The notes under the pieces: generated by a model
Database searches by the model: none
Told to the model about the DNA's origin: nothing
What the model saw: the letters and a program-made list of their open reading frames with translations, nothing else
Position numbers and translations under genes: made by a program
Origin: Bacteriovoracaceae bacterium UBA2428
Lineage (GTDB): Bacteria; Bdellovibrionota; UBA2428
Assembly (NCBI GenBank): GCA_002343545.1
Contig: DDRA01000040.1
Span: forward strand, 13,003-26,990
DNA: 13,988 nt
Direction of reading: 5' to 3'
In this document: positions 7,671 through 13,987 of the stretch, in pieces
How the letters are laid out: each line of letters begins with the position of its first letter
How positions within the stretch are numbered: position 1 is the first letter of the stretch

Positions 7671-8347
7671 CCGTTGTCCTCCATGTTAGGGGCCAACGAG
7701 CGCACGTAGCTTTCGTTGGCCCGCATGGGGCTGCCGCCGAGACCGGAGTTCTCGAAGGTGTAGTAGTTGAAGAAGCTCGTGAAAAAGCGCCGGCACTCCG
7801 ACTGCGAAACCTCGCGGCCCAAGTAGGCGCGCGAGCGCAGCTTGATCTGGCTGATCTGCGCCAGCTCGTCGCCGAGCGGAAGGTTCGCGATCGGCACGAC
7901 GTACTCGATGACGATCGCGGGCGCGCTTCCGGCCTGGGTCTCGAGCGTCGCGCCCGGCCCGTAGTCCAGGCTCGCGTCGCCCGGCGGCAGCACGACGTTC
8001 GTGACGAGGATAGTACCGGGCTTGCTGAAGACCGGAAAGGTGATCTCGTAGGGGACGTCGGTGACGTTCTGGGGCGTGCGGCCCGGCAGGTAGAGTGAGA
8101 GGGTGCCGCGCGCCGAAGCGACTTGGACGGCTTTGTCGCTCGCCGAGGCCTGGTAGGCACGGGCCGACATGAACGCCGCGAAGGACATGTACTGATGGAG
8201 ACTCATCGCCAAAACGGCGTTGAATGAGATGGCGACCATGAACACGAAAAGAATCGAGACGAAGATGAACTCGACCAAGGTCTGGCCGGAGCGGGACGTC
8301 TTGCGCGCGGCCGCGGCGCTATTTGACGATGACTTGCGCGTCGGCAT
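7664..8347 (-). CDS. TadE-like minor pilin, larger form, ending in cysteine
   Basis: 227 residues from ATG 8347, chosen because GGAGG stands five bases upstream; the frame extends further upstream but that part is arginine-rich shadow sequence. A basic leader precedes G21-QTLVEF, the prepilin cleavage signature with Glu5-Phe6, then the hydrophobic helix IFVSILFVFMVAISFNAVLAMS. The C-terminal domain of about 175 residues is larger than usual for TadE and has no fold I recognise. Its two cysteines are near the end (SQSECRRFF) and the very last residue (DNGC), so a disulfide could tie down the C-terminus. It overlaps the upstream pilin-like gene by 29 nt and the downstream TadE-like gene by 7 nt, so expression is coupled. 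Confidence 0.8.
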   Translation of the reverse strand: MPTRKSSSNSAAAARKTSRSGQTLVEFIFVSILFVFMVAISFNAVLAMSLHQYMSFAAFMSARAYQASASDKAVQVASARGTLSLYLPGRTPQNVTDVPYEITFPVFSKPGTILVTNVVLPPGDASLDYGPGATLETQAGSAPAIVIEYVVPIANLPLGDELAQISQIKLRSRAYLGREVSQSECRRFFTSFFNYYTFENSGLGGSPMRANESYVRSLAPNMEDNGC

Positions 8348-8609
8348 GTGCCCCTCCGTAGCCCGTGTAGTAGCTGTCGAGCAGCGGCGCGGAGCCCTCG
8401 CCCAGGCCTTTGGCCTCGAAGGTCGCCATGCTCTCGAAGCGCGTCGTGAGTCGCGGCGCAAGGTTCTGCAGGAAGACGACGCGAAAGACGGAAACGACTC
8501 CCATCACGACCGCGAGTAACAGGATGTACTCGGCCATGGCTTGGCCCGAGCGGGATCCGAAGCGACGACGGCGGGGCGCGCGTTCGCGTGGGGCACCTAG
8601 GGACCGCAT
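8319..8609 (-). CDS. Flp/TadE-type pilin-like protein, no cysteines
   Basis: 96 residues from ATG 8609, with AGGGG seven bases upstream and a 13-nt overlap with the preceding pilin-like gene. A long basic leader (residues 1-22, many Arg) ends in G22, followed by QAMAEYILLLAVVMGVVSVF: the prepilin-type site with Glu5-Tyr6 and a hydrophobic helix, as in Flp pilins. The C-terminal part is short and ends in a Tyr/Gly/Ala-rich tail (LLDSYYTGYGGAHADAQ). It is longer than a canonical Flp pilin and lacks cysteine, unlike the genes on either side. A minor pilin role is inferred from the signature and position. Confidence 0.75.
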   Translation of the reverse strand: MRSLGAPRERAPRRRRFGSRSGQAMAEYILLLAVVMGVVSVFRVVFLQNLAPRLTTRFESMATFEAKGLGEGSAPLLDSYYTGYGGAHADAQVIVK

Positions 8610-8803
8610 TTTCCGGCCCCTTGCGAGAGACACGGAGAGACGGCGCTCGGCAGCTCGCGCAATCCTTCCGCGAAGAAGTCGTTCAGGAAGAAACGCGTCA
8701 TCGCGGCCGCCATCGTCGAGATGAGGCCGAGGAGCAGGACGTACTCGAGAAGCGCCTGCCCCCGCTTGCGAGAAGAAGGGCGCGCCGTACGAAACGAGTT
8801 CAT
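8597..8803 (-). CDS. Small Flp-type pilin with C-terminal cysteine pair
   Basis: 68 residues. The leader of 15 residues (MNSFRTARPSSRKRG) precedes QALLEYVLLLGLISTMAAAM, matching the Flp prepilin site with Glu5-Tyr6 and hydrophobic helix. The predicted mature protein is 53 residues, close to canonical Flp size. Unlike Flp1 upstream it has two cysteines, eight residues apart, at the C-terminus (SPCLSQGAGKCGP). ATG 8803 has GGGAGG four bases upstream. It follows the flp gene by 51 nt. It could be a second major pilin or, more likely, a minor subunit. Confidence 0.78.
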   Translation of the reverse strand: MNSFRTARPSSRKRGQALLEYVLLLGLISTMAAAMTRFFLNDFFAEGLRELPSAVSPCLSQGAGKCGP

Positions 8804-8833
8804 GACGCCTCCCTTCCGCTTGCCAAGACCGGT

Positions 8834-8850
8834 CGCGAGCGAATCCCGCG
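8834..8850 (-). promoter_or_regulatory. Possible intercistronic hairpin after flp
   Basis: Immediately downstream of the flp stop, the minus strand reads CGCGGGATTCGCTCGCG, able to form a stem of six pairs (one G-T wobble) with a five-base loop. There is no T-run, so it is not an intrinsic terminator. It could protect the 3' end of flp message and raise major-pilin output over the downstream genes, but short GC-rich hairpins arise easily in this genome. Confidence 0.25.
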
Positions 8851-8854
8851 TTCC

Positions 8855-9046
8855 TTAGTTCTTGCGATCGGTGAGGCTGGACACGTTGCGGTCCGCGCCT
8901 TGGAAGAGGCTCTGCGTGACCTTCTTGATGCCGCTGTTCAGTTGGTCACCGAACATCATGATGACGCCGACGACGACGGCGATGATCAGGATGTACTCGA
9001 CCGAGGTTTGGCCGCGCTTGGAGTTCTTGATTTTGAAAAGCTTCAT
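8855..9046 (-). CDS. flp: Flp family type IVb major pilin
   Basis: 63 residues, the size of Flp pilins. The basic leader MKLFKIKNSKRG ends in G12, followed by QTSVEYILIIAVVVGVIMMF: prepilin peptidase cleavage after Gly and the Flp motif with Glu5 and Tyr6 of the mature protein (51 residues). The tail (KKVTQSLFQGADRNVSSLTD) is short, hydrophilic and cysteine-free. It is polymerised by the CpaF-TadB machine into an adhesive fibre. It is the first gene of the operon, with a strong ribosome site (AAGGGGG five bases before ATG 9046) and a 182-nt upstream gap, which fits high expression. The enzyme that would cut it (TadV/CpaA) is not in this window. Confidence 0.9.
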   Translation of the reverse strand: MKLFKIKNSKRGQTSVEYILIIAVVVGVIMMFGDQLNSGIKKVTQSLFQGADRNVSSLTDRKN

Positions 9047-9144
9047 AAATTCCCCCTTGAAAGGTCTCCGGAGCTTTTCGGAAGCCCACGCAAAAACTTG
9101 ATTTCTTTCTGTAGACTAACGGGGCCATAATGCGCTGCCTCGCA

Positions 9145-9159
9145 AAGATTTCGTGAAGG
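9145..9159 (-). promoter_or_regulatory. Shared 15-nt element upstream of flp (copy 1)
   Basis: The minus strand reads CCTTCACGAAATCTT, about 100 nt upstream of the flp start and downstream of the candidate terminator of the metallopeptidase gene. It matches the element at 11156-11170 in 14 of 15 positions, in the same orientation relative to the next gene. A weak -10-like CATTAT lies 17 nt further on (9129-9134), so the element could overlap a -35 region. It might alternatively be an activator or repressor site. I see no standard sigma-70, sigma-54 or sigma-28 promoter in this gap. Confidence 0.35.
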
Positions 9160-9170
9160 CATCCGACGCG

Positions 9171-9191
9171 AAAAGGCCATGGATTCTGGCC
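9171..9191 (-). terminator. Weak candidate terminator after the metallopeptidase gene
   Basis: The minus strand has GGCCA, a seven-base loop and TGGCC, followed directly by TTTT, about 38 nt after the stop of the metallopeptidase gene. The stem is only five pairs and the T-run only four, so it is weak, but its place between the metallopeptidase and flp transcription units is right. Confidence 0.3.
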
Positions 9192-9228
9192 ACTTAAAGA
9201 CCCGTTCCAAGCCCCCGCGGAGACCCCG

Positions 9229-11109
9229 TTAGTCGCAGAAACTTTCGTTCGCGGAGACTTCGTAGTTCTGCGTAAAGGACACCGAAAAAGGTTCGTAGCT
9301 TTCGCGGTTCTGGATTCTCAACGTCAGGCGGTAGGTCACCGATCCCGCCGCGGCGCCCGCGGCCGTCGGCGCGCGCGCGAGCCAAGCGAGCTCCGAATAC
9401 GCGTTCGACAGGCTCGGGAACGCCGAGAGGCTCGAGCCGCCGATGTTCTTGTACCAACGCGAGGCCGGATCCGAGATGAGCTCCGTCACCGTGTCGGCCG
9501 GATCCATCCAACCCAAGAACTTTTCCTCGCGCGCCGACGAGGTCACGTCCTCGACGACGGCGCCCGTCGAAGGCGCCGTGAGATTGCGGAACCCCGAGAT
9601 CGCCGTGATCTCGACCGAGATGCCGGCCAGACGCACGCGGTCCCCGAGCGCGCGCAGGTCGCTCACGTTGTCGAAGTTCGGGTAGAGGAAAACGGCTTCG
9701 CAACGTCCCAAGACGCCGTTGGAGTTCGCGTAACCCTCGCCGGCGAGCGGGAACCAGCCGCCCGCCGTGTGCGTGCGGAGGTGACCGGTCGCGCCCGTGC
9801 TCGTGGTGAAGGCGTTGCCATCGCCGAACTCGCCCCAGGCGTAGGGGCCGGCCGAGAGGCCGTCGTCCTGCACGTAGAGCCCCCGGCCGACGAGGATGCG
9901 TTTGATGCCGGTCTTGACCTCCGTCGTGCACCACGCGAAGGCCGGCGCCGAGCAGATGCCGACGAGCGTCTTCGCGTAGTAGTAGAGCGTCTTGGTTTCG
10001 CTCATGAGCCGGAACGCCTCGTGCGCGAGAACGTAAACTTCGTCCCACGCTTTGGTCTCGCCCAAGGCGCCCGACCCCAGCTTGAGTGAGCAGTTCGCGC
10101 CGCTGCAGTTCTTCTCGACGACCTCGAAACCCGAGAGGTACTTGCGAATGTCGTTCAGCGCGCCGGCGACGACGCGCCCGTCCTGGTGGATATTCCCGTT
10201 GCCGCCGCAATCGGCGTCGGTCTCCTGGCAGCTCAGAAGCCCCCCCACCCAAGCCTGGGGAAAGGCGAAGTCGTTGCGGACGGAGCGCGTGTACTGGGCC
10301 GGGTCGAAGACGGCCGAAGCCTGCGCGAGCTGCCGGGTATTCGAGTTCAAGTAGCCGTTCGTTCGGTCATCGCGCGCGACGACCGCGGCCGCGAAGTCCG
10401 AGAGTCCTTCCTGGAGCGCGTCGAACTGGTAGTTCAAGAGGGTCGGAGCCGCCACGGCTTCCGGCGAAAGGACATGCTGAACGACGTGACCGTACTCGTG
10501 GTAGGTCGCGTCGGCCTCGTCGACCGGGTTGAAGGCCGGGCCCGTCTCGTTCTTGTAGAAAGTGATCGTCTTCTTCGAAGGACTGTAGTGCGTCGAGTAG
10601 GCGTCGCCCGGCTCGGCGGCGAGGATCTTGACCGAGGCGGGCTGGTAGTCGTCGAGCAGCCCAAGCGCGTGCGTGGCAGCCTTCGCCCCGTGGTGGAGCG
10701 CCATGAAGACCTGGAAGGCCGGGTTCGACCACGGAATGCGCGTGCCCGCCCAATCGAAGAAGATCGGGCGGTCCGCGTCGAGCGACAGGAAAGACGTTTC
10801 GTAGACGCTCACGAGCGTCGACTGCGGAAGGGACTTCGTGGTGGCGAGCATCGCGAAGTCGAGGTCCGTGCGCGGCACCGATTCGAGGCTCGAGCCGGCG
10901 TGCAAGCCCGGATCGCCGCCATCCACGACGGGGCTGCGCGCCCACAAGGCGAGGCTTCGGGAATCGACGCCGCTTTGTTTGCGAACGGCGGCGTCGAGCG
11001 TCGTCTTGAGCGAGAGGTCGCCGCAAGCCGACAGCGCGAACGCGAGGAGGCCCGGCGCGAGGCTTTGCGTCAGACGTCGAATGTCGCGCGGACCAAACGG
11101 CAAAGGCAC
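9229..11109 (-). CDS. Predicted lipoprotein zinc metallopeptidase (M36/M4-like, HEYGH...EGLSD)
   Basis: 626 residues from GTG 11109. The N-terminus is a lipoprotein signal: basic RDIRR, hydrophobic SLAPGLLAFALS, lipobox LSAC with the lipidated Cys at 29. The catalytic centre is HEYGHVVQH (204-212), with two His ligands and the catalytic Glu, and E234 in ALQEGLSDF as the third zinc ligand, as in gluzincins. A further motif NGNIHQDGRVVAGALNDIRK resembles fungalysin (M36)-type active-site regions. Eight other cysteines form local pairs (CX6C, CX4C, CX7C) plus one near the end (ESFCD), fitting an extracytoplasmic, disulfide-bonded protein. The C-terminal 200 residues look beta-rich and unrecognised. 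The GTG has a GGGAGG only two bases away, and TTG 11103 has better spacing, so the start is uncertain by two residues; TTG 11136 is less likely. It may act at the cell surface; its substrate is unknown. The gene is separated from flp by 182 nt and appears to have its own promoter. Confidence 0.82.
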   Translation of the reverse strand: MPLPFGPRDIRRLTQSLAPGLLAFALSACGDLSLKTTLDAAVRKQSGVDSRSLALWARSPVVDGGDPGLHAGSSLESVPRTDLDFAMLATTKSLPQSTLVSVYETSFLSLDADRPIFFDWAGTRIPWSNPAFQVFMALHHGAKAATHALGLLDDYQPASVKILAAEPGDAYSTHYSPSKKTITFYKNETGPAFNPVDEADATYHEYGHVVQHVLSPEAVAAPTLLNYQFDALQEGLSDFAAAVVARDDRTNGYLNSNTRQLAQASAVFDPAQYTRSVRNDFAFPQAWVGGLLSCQETDADCGGNGNIHQDGRVVAGALNDIRKYLSGFEVVEKNCSGANCSLKLGSGALGETKAWDEVYVLAHEAFRLMSETKTLYYYAKTLVGICSAPAFAWCTTEVKTGIKRILVGRGLYVQDDGLSAGPYAWGEFGDGNAFTTSTGATGHLRTHTAGGWFPLAGEGYANSNGVLGRCEAVFLYPNFDNVSDLRALGDRVRLAGISVEITAISGFRNLTAPSTGAVVEDVTSSAREEKFLGWMDPADTVTELISDPASRWYKNIGGSSLSAFPSLSNAYSELAWLARAPTAAGAAAGSVTYRLTLRIQNRESYEPFSVSFTQNYEVSANESFCD

Positions 11110-11155
11110 TTCCTCCCTTCCGCCGTTTCGGCGCAAGGGAAGCGGAGCCCAAATG

Positions 11156-11170
11156 AAGATTCCGTGAAGG
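11156..11170 (-). promoter_or_regulatory. Shared 15-nt element upstream of metallopeptidase gene (copy 2)
   Basis: The minus strand reads CCTTCACGGAATCTT, 46 nt before the GTG at 11109 and 16 nt after the stop of the TPR-like gene. It differs from the copy upstream of flp at one position. In this copy there is no good -10 hexamer 16-18 nt downstream, so a regulator site is as likely as a promoter core. Confidence 0.35.
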
Positions 11171-11186
11171 AAAGGCGGAACGGAGC

Positions 11187-11939
11187 CTAGCGCGGCGCTT
11201 CGATCGCCGTCGACGTGAGACTCGACTCGACGATCGACCGCTCGAGCATGAGCCGGATCCGGTGCAAGCGCCCTTCGTCGGGGAAGCAGTGGATGAGCTC
11301 GACGAGCAGCTCGCGCACGGCCCGCAAGTTGCGGTGGCTCTTGGCCAGGCGAGTGACGAGCAACAGGATCTTCATGTAGGGCTCGACGCCCGATTCGAAA
11401 CGGAGCGGATGCTCGCCCGAGAACCAGCCGAGCGCGTCGGCGTGCGTCCCGAGGATGTCGAGTTCGAGTTGCTTGAAGAGATTCAGGCTACGGCGGCAAT
11501 AACGGACCGCGAGGTCGAGCTCGCCGTGATTGGCGTGCAAGGTCGCGAGCAAGCGCCACAGCAGGCTCGTGTCGCGGCCGAGCGAGGCGGCGCGCGCGAG
11601 ACTTTCGAGCGCGAGAAAATCGTCGCCCGTGGCGAAGGCCAACTGCCCGTGCCACTCGAAGAGGCAGGCCTGCTCGGCCAAGGAACGACGGGCCCAGAAC
11701 GCCTGCAGGTCGCCCTCGCCGAGGATCAGGCTCTCGAGGAACCCGAGGACCGCGCGAGGATTCTCGAAGCACCAGACTTCCATGAGCGCGCAGAAGACGC
11801 GAAACTCGTGGATCGGTTTGCGGTAGGGCGCTTCCCAGAGATGGCGCAGGAGCGCCTTGGCTTCCTGCTTCTCGCCATGCCTATAGAGGATGCGAGAAGC
11901 TTCGAATCTTTCGGCAAAAGTATCTCGAACCGAGCTCAC
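11187..11939 (-). CDS. TPR-like helical repeat protein in flagellar operon
   Basis: 250 residues, no signal peptide, so cytoplasmic. The sequence is almost wholly helical with TPR-like periodicity: RILYRHGEKQEAKALLRHLW (15-34), GQLAFATGDDFLALESLARA (98-117), LATLHANHGELDLAVRYCRR (130-149), and VRELLVELIHCFPDEGRLHR near the end. Such repeats bind other proteins; the partner is unknown. GTG 11939 overlaps the upstream stop (GTGA), so translation is coupled to the small helical gene and fliS, pointing to a flagellar assembly or regulatory role. A TadD-type TPR role in the neighbouring pilus is possible, but TadD proteins usually carry a lipoprotein signal, absent here. Eight-percent-like Leu/Arg richness gives long antisense frames that are not genes. 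Confidence 0.72.
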   Translation of the reverse strand: MSSVRDTFAERFEASRILYRHGEKQEAKALLRHLWEAPYRKPIHEFRVFCALMEVWCFENPRAVLGFLESLILGEGDLQAFWARRSLAEQACLFEWHGQLAFATGDDFLALESLARAASLGRDTSLLWRLLATLHANHGELDLAVRYCRRSLNLFKQLELDILGTHADALGWFSGEHPLRFESGVEPYMKILLLVTRLAKSHRNLRAVRELLVELIHCFPDEGRLHRIRLMLERSIVESSLTSTAIEAPR

Positions 11940-12280
11940 GTATTTTCAGACTCCCCCGGAGCTGAGGCTACTTCACGATACGCGGAAATGCGATCCCGCG
12001 ACCGCTTTTCTTCGAGCGTCGTCTTGAGTTCACGCAAGCGAACTTCGCGTTTGCGCGAAGTCAGACGATCGAGCCACGGCGGCAGGCAAATCTCGGGCGT
12101 CAGCCGGTGACCCGCGTCACGCAACACGGCGAGCAATTCGACGCGGCTCTCGAGCAGAACCGCGAAGATTTCCCAGCGCTCGTCGTCGGAGAGGTCCGCG
12201 TCCTCGGAAACCCAGATGTTCAGAAGGCGTTGGTCGAGCTGCCCGAGCTTCTTGAGGAGGGCTTCCACGGTGATCTTCAC
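11936..12280 (-). CDS. Small helical protein in the fliT position (possible flagellar chaperone)
   Basis: 114 residues from GTG 12280, chosen because AAGGAG is five bases upstream and the start overlaps the fliS stop (GTGA). The frame runs further upstream into fliS, but that part has no ribosome site. It is predicted mostly helical: VEALLKKLGQLDQRLLNIW, DDERWEIFAVLLESRVELLAVL, then a charged helix rich in Arg/Glu (KREVRLRELKTTLEEKRSR). FliT chaperones (about 100-120 residues, helical) commonly follow fliS and bind FliD, so size and place fit, but I see no diagnostic motif and leave the symbol blank. The tail overlaps the next gene by 4 nt. Confidence 0.7.
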   Translation of the reverse strand: MKITVEALLKKLGQLDQRLLNIWVSEDADLSDDERWEIFAVLLESRVELLAVLRDAGHRLTPEICLPPWLDRLTSRKREVRLRELKTTLEEKRSRDRISAYREVASAPGESENT

Positions 12281-12672
12281 GTCTTCTCCTTCTTGGCCGT
12301 CTTCCGGATTTCCTGAACCGCCGAGACCCACCCTTCGTAAAGGGTCGTCAGCACCTTAACGACGGAATCGAGCGAGTTCGCATCGTTCTCCATGTTCGCC
12401 TTGAACAACTGCGCGATACAGAAGTCGTAAAGCGAGGAAAGCTGCCCCGAAACGTCGGGCGACTTGGAGTGATCGAGCGTGTTCGAAAGCTCCATGAGGA
12501 TGTCATGGACCTTGCCGATCTGCTTGCCTTTCTCGGCCATGTTCTTTTTCTCGATGGCGAGCTTGGCGAGCTTCGTCGCCTTGATGGCCCCCTCGTAGAG
12601 CATGAGAAGAACCTGCTCCGGCGTCGCCGTCTGGATGCTCGTGCTTTTGTAGGACTTCGCTCCGTAACTCAT
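12277..12672 (-). CDS. fliS: Flagellar export chaperone FliS
   Basis: 131 residues, the normal FliS length. It begins MSYGAKSYKSTSIQTATPEQ followed by VLLMLYEGAIKATKLAKLAI, the conserved FliS N-terminal signature, then the typical helices (VHDILMELSNTLDHSK, LYDFCIAQLFKANMENDANS, LDSVVKVLTTLYEGWVSAVQ). FliS binds the C-terminus of flagellin in the cytoplasm, prevents premature polymerisation and delivers it to the export gate. ATG 12672 is 7 nt after the fliD stop; its own ribosome site is weak, so coupling to fliD translation is likely. The C-terminus is a lysine-rich tail (KTAKKEKT). Confidence 0.95.
   Translation of the reverse strand: MSYGAKSYKSTSIQTATPEQVLLMLYEGAIKATKLAKLAIEKKNMAEKGKQIGKVHDILMELSNTLDHSKSPDVSGQLSSLYDFCIAQLFKANMENDANSLDSVVKVLTTLYEGWVSAVQEIRKTAKKEKT
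12286..12291 (-). promoter_or_regulatory. Ribosome binding site deciding the GTG start at 12280
   Basis: AAGGAG on the minus strand, five bases before GTG 12280 and inside the lysine-rich end of fliS. It supports a start at the fliS stop rather than the longer open frame beginning at 12331. Confidence 0.6.
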
Positions 12673-12679
12673 GACCTAA

Positions 12680-13987
12680 CTAACCCCCGGCCCCTTGAGC
12701 CACTCCGCCCATGTTCTGCATGTTCTGCAGGGCCGCTTCGACCCGGCCGAACTGCGCCTTGACCTTTTGCATCCGCTCTTCGGCCCGCGCCGTGGCGCGG
12801 TCCTTCTCGCCCTGAAGCTTGTTCGCCTGATCCGTCGCCGCCTTCTCTCGCTGGGAGAGCATGCCGTCTCCGCTCCGGACGACGCCGTCCACGAGACGCA
12901 TCATCTCGCCGGCGAAGCCGCCCAGCCCGCCGGACCCGCCGAACATGTGCGCGACCTCGTCGAAGTTCGACTCGAGCTTGGACTGGAACTTCTTCTCGTC
13001 GAAATCGAGCGTGCCGTTGCGGTTAAAGACGATGCCGACGTCGCGGAGGGCCTCGATCTGCGAGGGATTGCGCGAGTGCGCCTGCTGGATCACGCTGCGC
13101 ATGCGGCTTTCGATGGCCTGCAGGCCGACGTCGCCCTGGAAGAGCTTGGTCTTGTCCTTGCGGGAATCCGCGCCGCGCGAGTGTTGCGATTGGATGTAGC
13201 CGAGAACCCCGTTCATCTTCTCGACGAAGTTCTTGACCTTGGCGCCGACCTTCTCGATGTCGGGCTGGACCTCGATCGTGATGCGCTTGCCCGGCTCGGC
13301 ATTCTTCAGGTCGAAGGTCAGGCCCGGGATGAGATCCTTGACCTTGTTCTCGTCGACCATGACGGGATGGCCGTTGATCCGGAGCGTGGCGCTTTTCCCC
13401 TCGCGGAGACGATCGTGGTCGAACTCGAGTTCGCCGTCGAGCATGTTGAAGCTCGGCCACTCGAAGTTGTTCTTCCACCCGGTATGTTCGCTCGTGATGA
13501 GCAGCTTCCACGGCTCGTCGGAGTCCGTACCGTCGTTGATGACCTGCGCCGTGACGCCGCTCCGCGAGGCGTTGATCGCGCTCGCGACGCCGTCCAGCGT
13601 GTTGTTGTCGGAGTTGATGTAAATCTCGCGGCTCTCGCCCTCGGGCGTCTCGAAGCTGATGTAGCCGATGCCGACGCGCGTCTGATCGCGATCGGGAAAT
13701 CCGTAGGTCATGATCGAGTTCGTGTTCGCCGTGTTGAGGACTTCGATGTCGTAAGTGCCCGGCGCGGCCTTTTCCTTGTCGACGGACGTCACGTTCACGA
13801 GCTCGGGCTGCGACGAAGTCGCCTTGAGGTCGCGAAACTCGGAAGTATTCCGAATCGGGCTGAGCGCGTCCTTGATCTCGGAGAACTTGCCCTTCAGATC
13901 GCCGATCGCCTGTTTGCGATCCGTGATCTTCTGGATTTTCTCGTCGAACTCCTCGAGCGGTTTTTGTTCCGCGCGCGCGACCCGTAC
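12680..13987 (-). CDS. fliD: Flagellar filament cap protein FliD (hook-associated protein 2), 5' truncated
   Basis: 435 residues are visible and the frame remains open at the window edge; the GTG at 13798 is internal. The first visible residues (ARAEQKPLEEFDEKIQKI) match the FliD N-terminal helix that follows the GLASGLDT start region, so perhaps 30-40 residues are missing. The middle has cap domains (NSIMTYGFPDRDQ, DNNTLDGVASAINASRSGVT, LRINGHPVMVDENKVKDLIP, GLTFDLKNAEPGKRITIEV). The C-terminal coiled coil (ERMQKVKAQFGRVEAALQNM) and the LRDVGIVFNRNGTLDFDEKKF segment are typical. FliD forms the cap that folds flagellin at the filament tip; it is exported by the flagellar type III system and chaperoned by FliT. 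The end is Gly-rich (NMGGVAQGAGG). fliS follows after 7 nt. Confidence 0.93.
   Translation of the reverse strand, partial: VRVARAEQKPLEEFDEKIQKITDRKQAIGDLKGKFSEIKDALSPIRNTSEFRDLKATSSQPELVNVTSVDKEKAAPGTYDIEVLNTANTNSIMTYGFPDRDQTRVGIGYISFETPEGESREIYINSDNNTLDGVASAINASRSGVTAQVINDGTDSDEPWKLLITSEHTGWKNNFEWPSFNMLDGELEFDHDRLREGKSATLRINGHPVMVDENKVKDLIPGLTFDLKNAEPGKRITIEVQPDIEKVGAKVKNFVEKMNGVLGYIQSQHSRGADSRKDKTKLFQGDVGLQAIESRMRSVIQQAHSRNPSQIEALRDVGIVFNRNGTLDFDEKKFQSKLESNFDEVAHMFGGSGGLGGFAGEMMRLVDGVVRSGDGMLSQREKAATDQANKLQGEKDRATARAEERMQKVKAQFGRVEAALQNMQNMGGVAQGAGG

Noticed and set aside
7144..8160. A 338-codon minus-strand frame across the TadE-like genes
   Set aside because: It overlaps three supported pilin-like genes in another frame, and its sequence is Arg/Ser/Thr/Pro shadow composition; only its last 13 codons deserved a separate note.
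9047..9228. Sigma-54 or sigma-28 promoter for flp
   Set aside because: A TTTGC at about 9142-9146 on the minus strand looked like a -12 element, but no GG occurs at the required -24 spacing, and no TAAA...GCCGATAA-type motif is present.
11121..11133. Five-pair CGCCG/CGGCG hairpin before the metallopeptidase ribosome site
   Set aside because: Short GC stem with a three-base loop, likely chance in this composition; no alternative pairing with the ribosome site that would suggest a riboswitch.
11187..11939. TPR-like gene as tadD of the pilus system
   Set aside because: It is coupled to fliS-side genes by a 4-nt overlap, lacks a lipoprotein signal and is separated from the Tad operon by the metallopeptidase gene.
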